Assembly: GCA_965199185.1 (NCBI GenBank)
Contig: CBDAQW010000037.1
Location: 186,001-250,000 of the forward strand
DNA: 64,000 nucleotides
Source: Endozoicomonas sp965199185
GTDB lineage: Bacteria; Pseudomonadota; Gammaproteobacteria; Pseudomonadales; Endozoicomonadaceae
Reading direction: 5' to 3'
Part shown: positions 26,693-34,912 of the stretch, one piece after another
Layout: every line of letters starts with the position of its first letter
Numbering within the stretch: the first letter of the stretch is position 1
Position numbers and translations under genes: made by a program
The notes under the pieces: model-generated
The model's input: only the letters and a program-made list of their open reading frames with translations
Told to the model about the DNA's origin: nothing
Databases searched by the model: none

Positions 26693-26979
26693 GTTAAAAT
26701 CCCGGGTTGCCTGAAATGCCGTGTTTTTTATGGCTCTGCTACAGGCGCTTGCTGAAGAATGACCACAGCAATCGCTGAAAACACCGCAAAAACAGATTCA
26801 GGTCAACCTCTTAAATCATTCATTGTCTCGCATTGTTTCACAAACAGGTATTACTCAGCAAACCGCATGATGTTTACCGAAACTCGCTGGCAGCGAAATT
26901 AAGAATAAGTCAGAATAGCCATCAAAAATAACCACTCCATTTCTGACTATAATCAGTCTGGCTAAACACAGGAATCTCC

Positions 26980-27639
26980 ATGGCTCTGGCAATTTTCGAC
27001 CTTGATAACACTCTGATCGCCCAAGACAGCGACCATCTCTGGGGTGAGTTTATAGCGGCTAACGGAATGGTAGACGCCACCAGATTCCGGGAAGCTAATG
27101 ACTATTTTTACCAACAATATCAACAGGGATCGCTTGATATTGATGAGCATCTTAAATTCACACTTGAACCCTTGACCCGCTACAGTATGGATGAATTGAA
27201 AAACTGTCATCAACGCTTCATGGAGGAAGTTATTCGCCCGGTCATGCTTGAAGATGCGTTCAAACTGATTGCCCAACATCGGGAACAGGGCGACCATATT
27301 ATGATTATCACCGCTACCAATCGGTTTATCGCTGAGCCTATTGCCGAAGCGTTTAGTGTTGATACCTTACTCGCCATTGATCTTGAAATCATCAATAACC
27401 GGTACACCGGCAATATTATCGGTATCCCTACCTTTCAGGAAGGTAAGGTTAAGCGTTTAAATCAATGGCTGGTAGACAATCCGGGATTTTCCATGGAGAA
27501 CAGCTTTTTCTACAGTGATTCAAAAAATGACTTGCCTTTGCTGGAACAGGTTACTCATCCTGTTGCGGTTGACCCTGATCCTGAGTTAAAGCAGCATGCT
27601 GAGTGTCAAGGCTGGAAGGTGATCAGTTTACGCGAATGA
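26980..27639 (+). CDS. HAD-IB family phosphatase (SerB-like)
   Basis: A 219-residue haloacid-dehalogenase phosphatase of subclass IB. Motif I is FDLDNTLI (residues 6-13), motif II is the threonine in ITATNRFI, and the C-terminal acidic motif is YSDSKNDLPLL. It resembles the SerB-like phosphatase that commonly sits beside rppH-ptsP in pseudomonads, where it has been annotated as a histidinol-phosphate or phosphoserine phosphatase; the substrate cannot be read from sequence. A TATAAT at 26948-26953 close to the ATG is a possible -10 box. Confidence 0.85.
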   Translation: MALAIFDLDNTLIAQDSDHLWGEFIAANGMVDATRFREANDYFYQQYQQGSLDIDEHLKFTLEPLTRYSMDELKNCHQRFMEEVIRPVMLEDAFKLIAQHREQGDHIMIITATNRFIAEPIAEAFSVDTLLAIDLEIINNRYTGNIIGIPTFQEGKVKRLNQWLVDNPGFSMENSFFYSDSKNDLPLLEQVTHPVAVDPDPELKQHAECQGWKVISLRE

Positions 27640-27692
27640 CGTCTCAAATAGTCTGGTCGGTGTTCATAAAAAGCCACTTGAAAACACCCTTA

Positions 27693-28053
27693 TTAGCAGA
27701 AAATCAGCAGAAAACGCGCTAATTGCAGGGTTAACTGATTTTCATTGCCGGATTCGTCATGAGCAAACGCTTCCAGCGCTTGTTGCTCCAGCAATGCGCT
27801 GAGAACCTCTATCTTCTTTTTTAAGAGTTGTGTTTTTGCCGTGAGAATTTCCAGATTAATCTTCTGTTCGGCATTATCCAGCTCAACCAGAATTTCGCCT
27901 TTTTTCACGAAATTGCCTTCGGCGGTATAATAAATGTGCTGAATCATGCCATCATCGGCAAAGTCCACATGAGCTGGGGGGGAAAGGAGGAAACTTCACC
28001 GTCCACACGGGTAACCCCCATAATATTGACACTTAAACCATCGACCAAGCCTG
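27693..28053 (-). pseudogene. Remnant of a HlyD-type membrane fusion protein
   Basis: A fragment related to periplasmic adaptor subunits of type I or RND exporters. Reading on the minus strand, a stretch GVTRVDGEVSSFPP near 28020-27978 runs into a C-rich homopolymer. After a frame change it continues as HVDFADDGMIQHIYYTAEGN and then FVKKGEILVELDNAEQKINL, the biotinyl-lipoyl-like hairpin entry of HlyD proteins, and then a coiled-coil piece ending in a stop. Both ends of the normal protein of about 400 residues are missing and no transporter partner is nearby, so this is a relic. Confidence 0.65.
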
Positions 28054-28056
28054 AAA

Positions 28057-28491
28057 TCAATTATCAGGCTCTTTTGGAATTGAAGTAGAATCTAAAAATG
28101 ATTTTAACATTGTCTCAGCAGAGTATAGGTACGCATTAGCATCTTCATGTACAACCGCCCTGCTCTCAAGAAGTTGGCATTCATCAACAAAGCGCTGAAG
28201 AACGGAACGCAATTGTAGCCCCTTGGTAATCATGGCTGGAGCATTTGGAACCTGGTTTCTTGGATCAAAAACGTTGTAATCCCCGACAGTGGCCCTGGCA
28301 CTGATATACTGTGTAAAAGCATTTGTTACTGCGACGGTAAAGTTTCCGAAATTTGCCGCATTATTCAAATGTTCTCTAATCATATGCCTTGCCAGCTCTG
28401 AGTTAACATAGTTTTTGCAAGATACCGGCAGTTCATTTGTAGAAAAATTTTTGAGGGCTGTAAAACAACTGCATGTCTGAGATGGATTCAT
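28057..28491 (-). CDS. Hypothetical protein
   Basis: 144 residues, soluble, with a cysteine-containing N-terminus (CSCF and SCKNY) and a mostly helical body. No family is recognised. The ATG has GGAG nine bases upstream, which supports real translation. It directly follows, on the same strand, the start of the HlyD remnant region, and upstream lies non-coding DNA with a BIME-like repeat. It may belong to the same acquired island as the ankyrin gene. Confidence 0.5.
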   Translation of the reverse strand: MNPSQTCSCFTALKNFSTNELPVSCKNYVNSELARHMIREHLNNAANFGNFTVAVTNAFTQYISARATVGDYNVFDPRNQVPNAPAMITKGLQLRSVLQRFVDECQLLESRAVVHEDANAYLYSAETMLKSFLDSTSIPKEPDN

Positions 28492-28973
28492 AATACATAC
28501 TCCATAAGGTTAACATTGAAATACTTAAAAAAGTATTTGGAAGAACAGGTGAAACTTTACCCATTATTCTGCATAAGACACTAACAACCTGGTTAGTATT
28601 CTCAACATCCTAGCCTGTAGTGGTGGCTCGTATAATGGGTTTAAAAAAATCTGAAGGACGTCCTTAATTTAAATAAACAGTCATATTCAAATATTTACTA
28701 TGCAACAGCCAGCCAATCGGGGTATTGATCTGACAATGTCAACCCCGTAGGTCTGGTTCCCCGAAGGAGAACCCGACAATCAGCATGCAATGCTGAAAAA
28801 ATATCGAGATTTTTTGTTCTTTTCGAGCCCAATTGTCGCCATGTCATTTGGGATGACAACCTACGGAATCAAACAAACCTCCGAGCGTTCTTTAAACGCA
28901 AATTATTTTTGAGAACTTTGTTTTAATATTTTTGTCTATACAGATAGGTTATTTATTTTCAGAGGCAACGATC
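28492..28973. other. 482-base intergenic region
   Basis: AT-rich non-coding DNA between the divergent hypothetical gene and the ankyrin gene. It contains one BIME-like repeat (listed separately). I found no further ORF with a ribosome site, no tRNA and no clear promoter pair. Confidence 0.5.
28745..28866. repeat. BIME-like repeat, copy A
   Basis: The 122-base unit begins CCGTAGGT and ends ACCTACGG. It holds a first hairpin (GGTTCCCCGAAGGAGAACC), a small hairpin TCAGCATGCAATGCTGA, and a more degenerate third hairpin near the right end. Each outer end carries the GTAG tetranucleotide, in opposite orientation, typical of paired REPs. Confidence 0.8.
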
Positions 28974-29741
28974 ATGAGTCCAGCAGGCTTATCACATAAT
29001 AGTTTTTTCCCTCGCCCAGCCGCTGATATCCCCGATGTAGATTCAAGGGGCAGTTCTGACATAGGTAAATATATGCGAGCTGCAAGAGAAAGAAAAAGAG
29101 AAAGAGAAGAAACCTTTAAACATCAGCCATACTCAAATCTTTATAATGCAATAACCACTAGCTCCGAAGACCCAATAAAATACCTGGTAAAGCATTTAGA
29201 AGAACATAGTACAGTGAATGTTTTCATAATGGATAGAGATACTCGTAAGTGGTCTCCGGTTGGATATGCTATAGAAAATAAGAATTTAGAAATAGCTAAA
29301 CAACTTATTGAATTTGGAGCAAGCCTTCATGAATATCATCAATGCCATAATGCTTTATACATGGCTGTTTACCATGAAGATATTGAATCGGTAAAATATC
29401 TTTTGAGTCAGGGTGCAAAACCAAATATTAAAGGCAATTGTTCATTAACTCCTTTACAATTAGCTTCTTTAAATAAACAACAAGAAATAATACAAGTATT
29501 TAAAGATCATATGAAAAAAATCCCATCTCTTACAAATATCACCCGAACTTGTATTCGTGATCGACTGATTAAAAAGCAACCACTCTTGGGGTCACAAATC
29601 CCTACAGAATCAATTGAACTACCTCTGCCGAATGGATTGAAGCGTTTTGTCTATGACCCTATAGCCTATAAAACAACTGAAACAGAGACAAAATCAACCG
29701 ATACAAACACTCCATCAACCAGTCAGGCGGGGCATTCGTAA
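28974..29741 (+). CDS. Ankyrin-repeat protein
   Basis: 255 residues. After a 40-residue unstructured N-terminus and a highly charged Arg/Lys/Glu stretch there are about three ankyrin repeats. The clearest units are SPVGYAIENKNLEIAKQLIE with FGASLHE, ALYMAVYHEDIESVKYLLSQ with GAKPN, and TPLQLASLNKQQEIIQVFKD. The C-terminus is rich in Thr and Ser. The chosen ATG has AGAGG upstream; a 14-codon in-frame extension does not. Ankyrin proteins in host-associated bacteria often act as secreted effectors binding host proteins, but no secretion signal is evident here and that role is only inferred. Low GC suggests acquisition. Confidence 0.75.
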   Translation: MSPAGLSHNSFFPRPAADIPDVDSRGSSDIGKYMRAARERKREREETFKHQPYSNLYNAITTSSEDPIKYLVKHLEEHSTVNVFIMDRDTRKWSPVGYAIENKNLEIAKQLIEFGASLHEYHQCHNALYMAVYHEDIESVKYLLSQGAKPNIKGNCSLTPLQLASLNKQQEIIQVFKDHMKKIPSLTNITRTCIRDRLIKKQPLLGSQIPTESIELPLPNGLKRFVYDPIAYKTTETETKSTDTNTPSTSQAGHS

Positions 29742-29964
29742 TGCTCTATTGTCTGCAAGCACGAGATTGCAGATCACACCAAAACGCATTCTGAAAACTG
29801 GTTTATACCAGCTTGTATCATCAAAAAAGACAACACTGCTCTTTTATCTACCGACATTATTCACTCCTTCTAACCCGTTCTCACAGAATGGTAGTGCAAC
29901 TACTGATACCGATGCTTCAACTCCAGTTCTAACCTTTGGGCGCATCAATCACAGGAGCCGTCGC

Positions 29965-30285
29965 ATGTCCCAAATCAGTCATGAAGCACTTAATGAACTA
30001 CTGCTGGAGTTACTGGATGAAACCGCCTCAGACAGTACAATGGACATGCTGCAAATTGCTCACAACTCATTCACTCAGGGCGCTAACGACTTTGTTGATT
30101 CATCGGGCAAAGATTTACAGCCTACCGATCTGAAAAATCATTTACAGATTTATCCACTGGCACAGATTCTCATTGGTATTATCCGTTTTCATGAACTGAA
30201 TAAAGATACTGAAATTGTTCGTGATCTGGTTCTTGAAGTACTGGAAACGTTAGAAACGCCAAAATACCAGGCTACGGTTCATTAG
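29965..30285 (+). CDS. Small hypothetical protein
   Basis: 106 residues, acidic and helical (MSQISHEALNELLLELLDE at the start). No family is recognised. AGGAG stands seven bases before this ATG, which decides against a 72-codon upstream extension with no ribosome site and lower coding character. Its 3' end overlaps the convergent amidase gene by 14 bases. The 220 bases between the ankyrin gene and this start appear non-coding. Confidence 0.55.
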   Translation: MSQISHEALNELLLELLDETASDSTMDMLQIAHNSFTQGANDFVDSSGKDLQPTDLKNHLQIYPLAQILIGIIRFHELNKDTEIVRDLVLEVLETLETPKYQATVH

Positions 30286-30940
30286 GTTTTTGCTCAAGCG
30301 CCGTTTCAGCCAGGGAGCTAACGGCTGACCAATATTTATTGTGAGATAACCTATTTTCAGGCGCATGCTCAGCCATTGCTTTTAAAGACAAGGCGACGCT
30401 TTTTGAGCAAATGGCGGTTCTGCCGGGCGTTGGCTTTTCTGGATAGTTTTCAGTGTAAAAACGGTGCCAGTCAAAGCAGACACCCGGATCAGTCTTGCCA
30501 CGATGTCCGGCAATATGTTCGTGCCCTAATACCCGACAAGGGTCAAGCAAAGCCGGATACTGAGCTTTTAACCGGGCAACGACTTCCTGCAGGCTGGCAT
30601 ACTGTTGCTCGGAATAATCAAACACATTGCCGTTATAGTTGACCAGTTCAATGCCAATGGAAAAATCATTGAAGGCTTGCCATTCTTGCCAATAACTAAC
30701 GCCTGCATGCCAGGCTCTGTGTGGTTTTCCTTCCAGGCAGTTAACCATTTCATACACCTTGCCATCTCGGGCAATAACCAGATGCGCAGAAACACTGGTC
30801 TCCGGGTTCAGAAAGATATCCAGCGTCGTCTGTAAATCGACAGCGGTATAGTGCAATACCAGAAATTCCACCGGAATCACCCGGTGATCAAAGTTAGGGC
30901 TGGGTATTTTGCGAATAGTTAATGGCATTTTGTGATTCAT
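30272..30940 (-). CDS. N-acetylmuramoyl-L-alanine amidase, AmiD/AmpD-like
   Basis: Amidase_2 (PGRP-fold) zinc enzyme that cuts between N-acetylmuramic acid and the stem peptide. Zinc ligands are probably His30 (VLHYT), His140 (LGHEHI) and Asp151 (KTDPG), with the catalytic lysine in GKTDPG. Other core segments are SAHLVI and SIGIELVN. It is 222 residues long. There is no signal peptide or lipobox, which points to a cytoplasmic recycling enzyme (AmpD-like) rather than outer-membrane AmiD, although the core (SAHLVIARDGKVYEMV) looks AmiD-like. The C-terminal 60 residues are extra and uncharacterised. Confidence 0.85.
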   Translation of the reverse strand: MNHKMPLTIRKIPSPNFDHRVIPVEFLVLHYTAVDLQTTLDIFLNPETSVSAHLVIARDGKVYEMVNCLEGKPHRAWHAGVSYWQEWQAFNDFSIGIELVNYNGNVFDYSEQQYASLQEVVARLKAQYPALLDPCRVLGHEHIAGHRGKTDPGVCFDWHRFYTENYPEKPTPGRTAICSKSVALSLKAMAEHAPENRLSHNKYWSAVSSLAETALEQKPNEP

Positions 30941-31085
30941 ACCGATATCAGAAGAACAAATTGAGATGATAACCCCTATAAATGGCTTGTTGAAGAACTT
31001 TTCTATTGAATCATTGTCGAAAACGAGAACATTAGATTAATAAAACATCTGAATCAATTCTATTCGCCTTTAGGAGTCGTTGTTT

Positions 31086-33668
31086 ATGATCCCGAATACA
31101 TTATCGTTACCTCAATCCGTACAACGGGAAAACGCGATTCCATTCAATTCAGAAATTCTTGATACAGAAGAACATGCATCCATTAAAACGGATAACTACA
31201 TCAGTTTTATGAGAGCATCTCCCGATGAATCAGCAAAATATAAGCAAGATTTGATTTCGTATTTAAAAAATTCTGATAACCAATGGTATAAAGCCGTAGG
31301 CGTTGTTATTGACCGGGAGCTTAAGCGTAACGGCTTACGCTGCTCTGTTGATATCGATAATACGCATCGGGTTGCCGCCATTCACCTTGTTAGCCATAAC
31401 GATTTTAAGTTGATTAAACTGGCTAATGAACTAAAAGATCATCCTATGTCGTTTCCCAGAGGGTTTGCTTTTTTATTGGATGCACAGCGTCAACAGGTGA
31501 TTGGTCTTAGTGCTTTCTATCCTAAATTCAGTAACGACAACAAACAGAATAATTTTTTGCAATCGCAATTTGCTGATGAAACCAGTTTGGATGTGCATAT
31601 TAAGTATTCTGGCTGCTTGGGAAAAATTGCATTTTTTGAGCATCCCGATAGAGGGCTTTCATACAGTGTTTTTTCCAAAAATTCTGCCAGCACATTCAAT
31701 GCTGACGGAACACAGAATACCAAGAGTATGTGCCCCAAAATACAGGATGCTGTCAAAGATTCCCTCACGAAGGAGACGCTTCAAAAGCTCTGGGATCAGG
31801 GCATTCGTGGCTTTTGCTGTGAAGTCATATCTATGGATGACCAGGTTCATGGCTATGGATATAAAGAAACCGGATATGTAGTAACGGCCTTATCAAAAGA
31901 TGACAATACTTTTTGCACCCCTGAAGAACTCTATGACATTTGCCACGCCAATAACCTGCCTGCAGACCCACCCATTCATCTTGATCACAAGCAGATTCAG
32001 CCCTTCATTTCTGACCTCATCGAGATTCGTGATCTGCTAACCTATCCTCAGTTGCAAACACTGTATAAAAAGCACCACTTGCCAGAGGGCTTTCTTCATA
32101 AACAGCTGATTGACTCTGATATTATCGAGGGTTTTGTTATTCGGTGTTCTAATGGCAGCCGGGTGAAGTTCAAATGCTGGCCTTATCTCCTATCTACGAT
32201 GGTGTTACGAGACTACCTGGTGGGTAATAATTTTGATAATAGAATGAGTCAAAAGCCACTGACGAATCCCGATGGAACTATGCATGCTGACCTGGCTAAT
32301 TTACTTGATAGCCAGTTAAACCATTGGGTCACCAGTACAAAGCCAGAAGTACGCGACCTGGCTCGCTGGCTGGTAAAAGTGTCGGTAGCGGCAGAAAATA
32401 ATCCTCAGGCGACTCAAGCAGACAGGCCAGTATGGATTTCTTTGACGGATTTTGCCATTACCCGATTCGGTGAATTAATGAAAAAGCATAATTTTGATCT
32501 GCAACAAGTCCATAAAGCAGTAAAAAATGAACTAAGCACATCAGCATCAAAAAAATTGACTGAAAGAACAGTTATTGTGGTATTAGGACCGGTTGGTTAC
32601 GGTAAAACCACCTTTGCCCGGCAATTGGCGGAACAAGCTCCGTGCTTAAAGCATATTGATGGCGATGATCTTGATCTGGGGGCCAGGGTAACCAGTACTC
32701 TCAGGCAAAAGCGTAACATTGTGACCTGCGCCACAGTGCAGTCTGTACTGATGAACAATCGTACTCCGATACTGTCAACCGGCGGTGGCGCTGTATGGTT
32801 TAACCTTCGCTCCAAAATTAACGATTCGCCTTACTTAGAAGCCTTTCTTAAAAGCGCGGGTATTCAGCCTGATTTTAAGCTTCTGGTGCCCGGCGAACAT
32901 TACCGTCAGGGATATTCCGATAAGGCTATAGAGCAAGCCTATCTGGATGACGCCAGCGTCAGGTCCACGATTAGTTGGCGCAAACAAAACAAGGTAGAAG
33001 GCTGGGAAAAACCAAACACGCAAAAAGTGGTCTCAAATAGCAGAAAAAACCATGCTATCTGCAATCAGTTTCTTTCAAGCGCAGCAAAGGAAAATATTTA
33101 TTCTTACCCCCGGTGCCGAGGTGGCTCTTTTACTGACATTAACTTCCGTCAGGTAGTTAACGATCTGATCTCATGCTCGAACGACACGCCTTTAACATCG
33201 GTCAAAGCCAAGGCTTTACAGCAATATTATACGGCCTCGACACTGACAAAAGTGCCCGGTAATGGTGGTTCTTCTGCACATGCGCTGCTGCAAAAAGATA
33301 AGCTACTGCATCGAACCATTGCGTTTTCACCCAACAGCATTGATAGACAACTCCCCATAGCACCGGAGATGCCTGTGGGTAAAAGTATGGAAGCGAAGTT
33401 TACCGGTATTTTTAACGACGATGGCAGTCAGCTGCTTTGCAGCTTCATACATTTACCTGAACTGGGTGCAAATGCGCACCTGACCGTAGATAGCGGCTCC
33501 TTTGCAGCTAAAGACATGTCGATATTTGCAGAGGCGCTCTCCAGGAATGAAAGAGCAGTTAATATTACCCGGAAAGGTGAACATACGGCATCCACCCTTT
33601 CATTTAGTGCCCGGCAACAAAGCGCTGAAATAACAGCCAGGCACGTAGTGGCTCTTAACGAGTTTTAG
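31086..33668 (+). CDS. Trl1-like tripartite RNA repair enzyme: ligase, kinase and probable 2H phosphodiesterase
   Basis: 860 residues. The N-terminal half looks like an Rnl1/Trl1-type ATP-dependent RNA ligase: FPRGFAF (123-129), nucleotidyl motif KYSG (173-176, Lys173 the predicted AMP-lysine), SKNSAS (197-202), FCCEVIS with Glu246, EGFVIR (348-353) and the motif V pair in VKFKCWPY (Lys361, Lys363). A P-loop kinase follows: GPVGYGKTT (501-509) with the acidic HIDGDDLD (523-530). The C-terminal part has two HxT motifs, HRT (742-744) and HLT (798-800), as in 2H cyclic phosphodiesterases. This order and length match fungal and plant tRNA ligases, which heal 2',3'-cyclic phosphate and 5'-OH ends and then seal them. 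The ATG with AGGAG ten bases upstream is preferred to a TTG two codons earlier. Ligase and kinase calls are strong; the third domain is tentative. Cellular substrate unknown. Confidence 0.8.
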   Translation: MIPNTLSLPQSVQRENAIPFNSEILDTEEHASIKTDNYISFMRASPDESAKYKQDLISYLKNSDNQWYKAVGVVIDRELKRNGLRCSVDIDNTHRVAAIHLVSHNDFKLIKLANELKDHPMSFPRGFAFLLDAQRQQVIGLSAFYPKFSNDNKQNNFLQSQFADETSLDVHIKYSGCLGKIAFFEHPDRGLSYSVFSKNSASTFNADGTQNTKSMCPKIQDAVKDSLTKETLQKLWDQGIRGFCCEVISMDDQVHGYGYKETGYVVTALSKDDNTFCTPEELYDICHANNLPADPPIHLDHKQIQPFISDLIEIRDLLTYPQLQTLYKKHHLPEGFLHKQLIDSDIIEGFVIRCSNGSRVKFKCWPYLLSTMVLRDYLVGNNFDNRMSQKPLTNPDGTMHADLANLLDSQLNHWVTSTKPEVRDLARWLVKVSVAAENNPQATQADRPVWISLTDFAITRFGELMKKHNFDLQQVHKAVKNELSTSASKKLTERTVIVVLGPVGYGKTTFARQLAEQAPCLKHIDGDDLDLGARVTSTLRQKRNIVTCATVQSVLMNNRTPILSTGGGAVWFNLRSKINDSPYLEAFLKSAGIQPDFKLLVPGEHYRQGYSDKAIEQAYLDDASVRSTISWRKQNKVEGWEKPNTQKVVSNSRKNHAICNQFLSSAAKENIYSYPRCRGGSFTDINFRQVVNDLISCSNDTPLTSVKAKALQQYYTASTLTKVPGNGGSSAHALLQKDKLLHRTIAFSPNSIDRQLPIAPEMPVGKSMEAKFTGIFNDDGSQLLCSFIHLPELGANAHLTVDSGSFAAKDMSIFAEALSRNERAVNITRKGEHTASTLSFSARQQSAEITARHVVALNEF

Positions 33669-33739
33669 ACCTGTGCTGCAAGGAATTTTTCCTGTCTAAT
33701 AGCATGACTATTTATTGGAGTTTTATTGGAGCCGCTGTC

Positions 33740-34144
33740 ATGGCAAAAGGTCTGCTAAAACATCAGGAACGCCTATCATCACTTAACCTGCTCGGAAAAG
33801 ATCTGGCTCGCCGGGCCCGTTCTAAATGCGAGCTTTGCGAAGCCTCAGGTGTACCACTAAAGATTTATGAAATAGAGCCTGTTCCGTCCGAACCTGAACT
33901 CGAACATTGCATTATGACCTGTGACACCTGTCGGGAACAGCTGGATAACCCCAAGCGCATGCAGCCCGATCATTGGCGTTGCCTGACAAAATCCATCTGG
34001 AGTGAAGTACCAGCGGTTCAGGTATTATCGCTTCGGCACCTTCGTCAGTTAGCAGATCAACATCAGTGGGCGGCAGATACACTTGAAATAGCCTATCTTT
34101 CACCGGAAGTAGAAGACTGGGCTGACAAGCACTCAACCATATAA
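33740..34144 (+). CDS. PhnA-like zinc-ribbon protein
   Basis: 134 residues. Two cysteine pairs, CELC and CDTC, separated by about 35 residues with the conserved YEIEPVP and HCIMTCDTCREQL, match the PhnA zinc-ribbon family; the C-terminus (ADTLEIAYLSPEVEDWA) also fits marine members. PhnA was named from phosphonate operons but its activity is unclear and most members sit outside phn genes, as here. GGAG eight bases before the ATG fixes the start; a 12-codon extension is not supported. It begins 71 bases after the RNA-repair gene on the same strand, so co-transcription is possible. Confidence 0.7.
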   Translation: MAKGLLKHQERLSSLNLLGKDLARRARSKCELCEASGVPLKIYEIEPVPSEPELEHCIMTCDTCREQLDNPKRMQPDHWRCLTKSIWSEVPAVQVLSLRHLRQLADQHQWAADTLEIAYLSPEVEDWADKHSTI

Positions 34145-34154
34145 GGGGCTTTAC

Positions 34155-34862
34155 ATGCGGGGAATAATAAAGAATCTGCTCCTTTCCATATTTTTTGTTA
34201 TTCCTGCATCAGAGGCTGATATCATTCGATTTGTCCAAGAATATCAGAGGAATGATTTAGCCGTTGTGGTGATCGATATGGAGGAGCAAAACATCCAGAA
34301 TAGCGTTGCTGGTATAGAAGCCGGGTTTATCGGGCTACCAGGCAACCCAGCAATACAGGATGAAATAAAGCAGTTATCGCAAGTCGCTATCCATAACAAA
34401 ATACCGGTTTTAGCCCTGTTCTTTCACACAAACAATTACCAACAAACCGAGGCAGGCCGTCACTACAAAGCCATCGAAAAAATAATCAGTGAAGAAGTAC
34501 AGCAGTCATCATTTTTTACTGCTTTCCACAAAACCGGTATTGATGGCCTTCAAATCGCAGCATTTCGAGAATACATAATGACACAGGGTATTACAAAGCT
34601 GGTCATTGCTGGCTGCTATACCGATATCTGTATCAACAAAACGATTCAGTCTGGTTTGGAATCCGGGCTGGAAATCATAACCTCCAGTGACATCGTTACA
34701 GCGAATCACCCACCTTTGCCATTGTGTGATGAAAATCAGAAGTTTGAAGATTTAAAACAGCGGTATTCCTCATACTCTAATTTTAACGTCGTGTGCTCTC
34801 CATCCAGAAATACAATGCTTTATTCAATCTTTCCTCCAACGTCTTCTTTAATGCCTTTTTAA
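34155..34862 (+). CDS. Exported isochorismatase-fold cysteine hydrolase
   Basis: 235 residues with an N-terminal hydrophobic signal-like segment (IIKNLLLSIFFVIPASEA). The isochorismatase/nicotinamidase catalytic set is visible: Asp41 (VVIDMEEQ), a lysine in FHKTGID (Lys126), and Cys159 in GCYTDICI. The family hydrolyses amides or enol ethers such as isochorismate, nicotinamide or carbamates. An exported form is uncommon, because the canonical enzymes are cytoplasmic. It follows the PhnA-like gene by ten bases with AGGGG before the ATG, suggesting one operon. Substrate not predictable. Confidence 0.75.
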   Translation: MRGIIKNLLLSIFFVIPASEADIIRFVQEYQRNDLAVVVIDMEEQNIQNSVAGIEAGFIGLPGNPAIQDEIKQLSQVAIHNKIPVLALFFHTNNYQQTEAGRHYKAIEKIISEEVQQSSFFTAFHKTGIDGLQIAAFREYIMTQGITKLVIAGCYTDICINKTIQSGLESGLEIITSSDIVTANHPPLPLCDENQKFEDLKQRYSSYSNFNVVCSPSRNTMLYSIFPPTSSLMPF

Positions 34863-34899
34863 GGGAAGTAACAAGGTGTTTTTCTTTGCAGCTTCCCTT
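34861..34899 (+). terminator. Inverted repeat between the hydrolase and fliO
   Basis: AAGGGAAG and CTTCCCTT pair perfectly across a 23-base loop containing TTTTT. It overlaps the hydrolase stop and could end that transcript or act as a leader structure for fliO, which begins 14 bases later. Confidence 0.4.
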
Positions 34900-34912
34900 A
34901 TAGTCAAAGACT

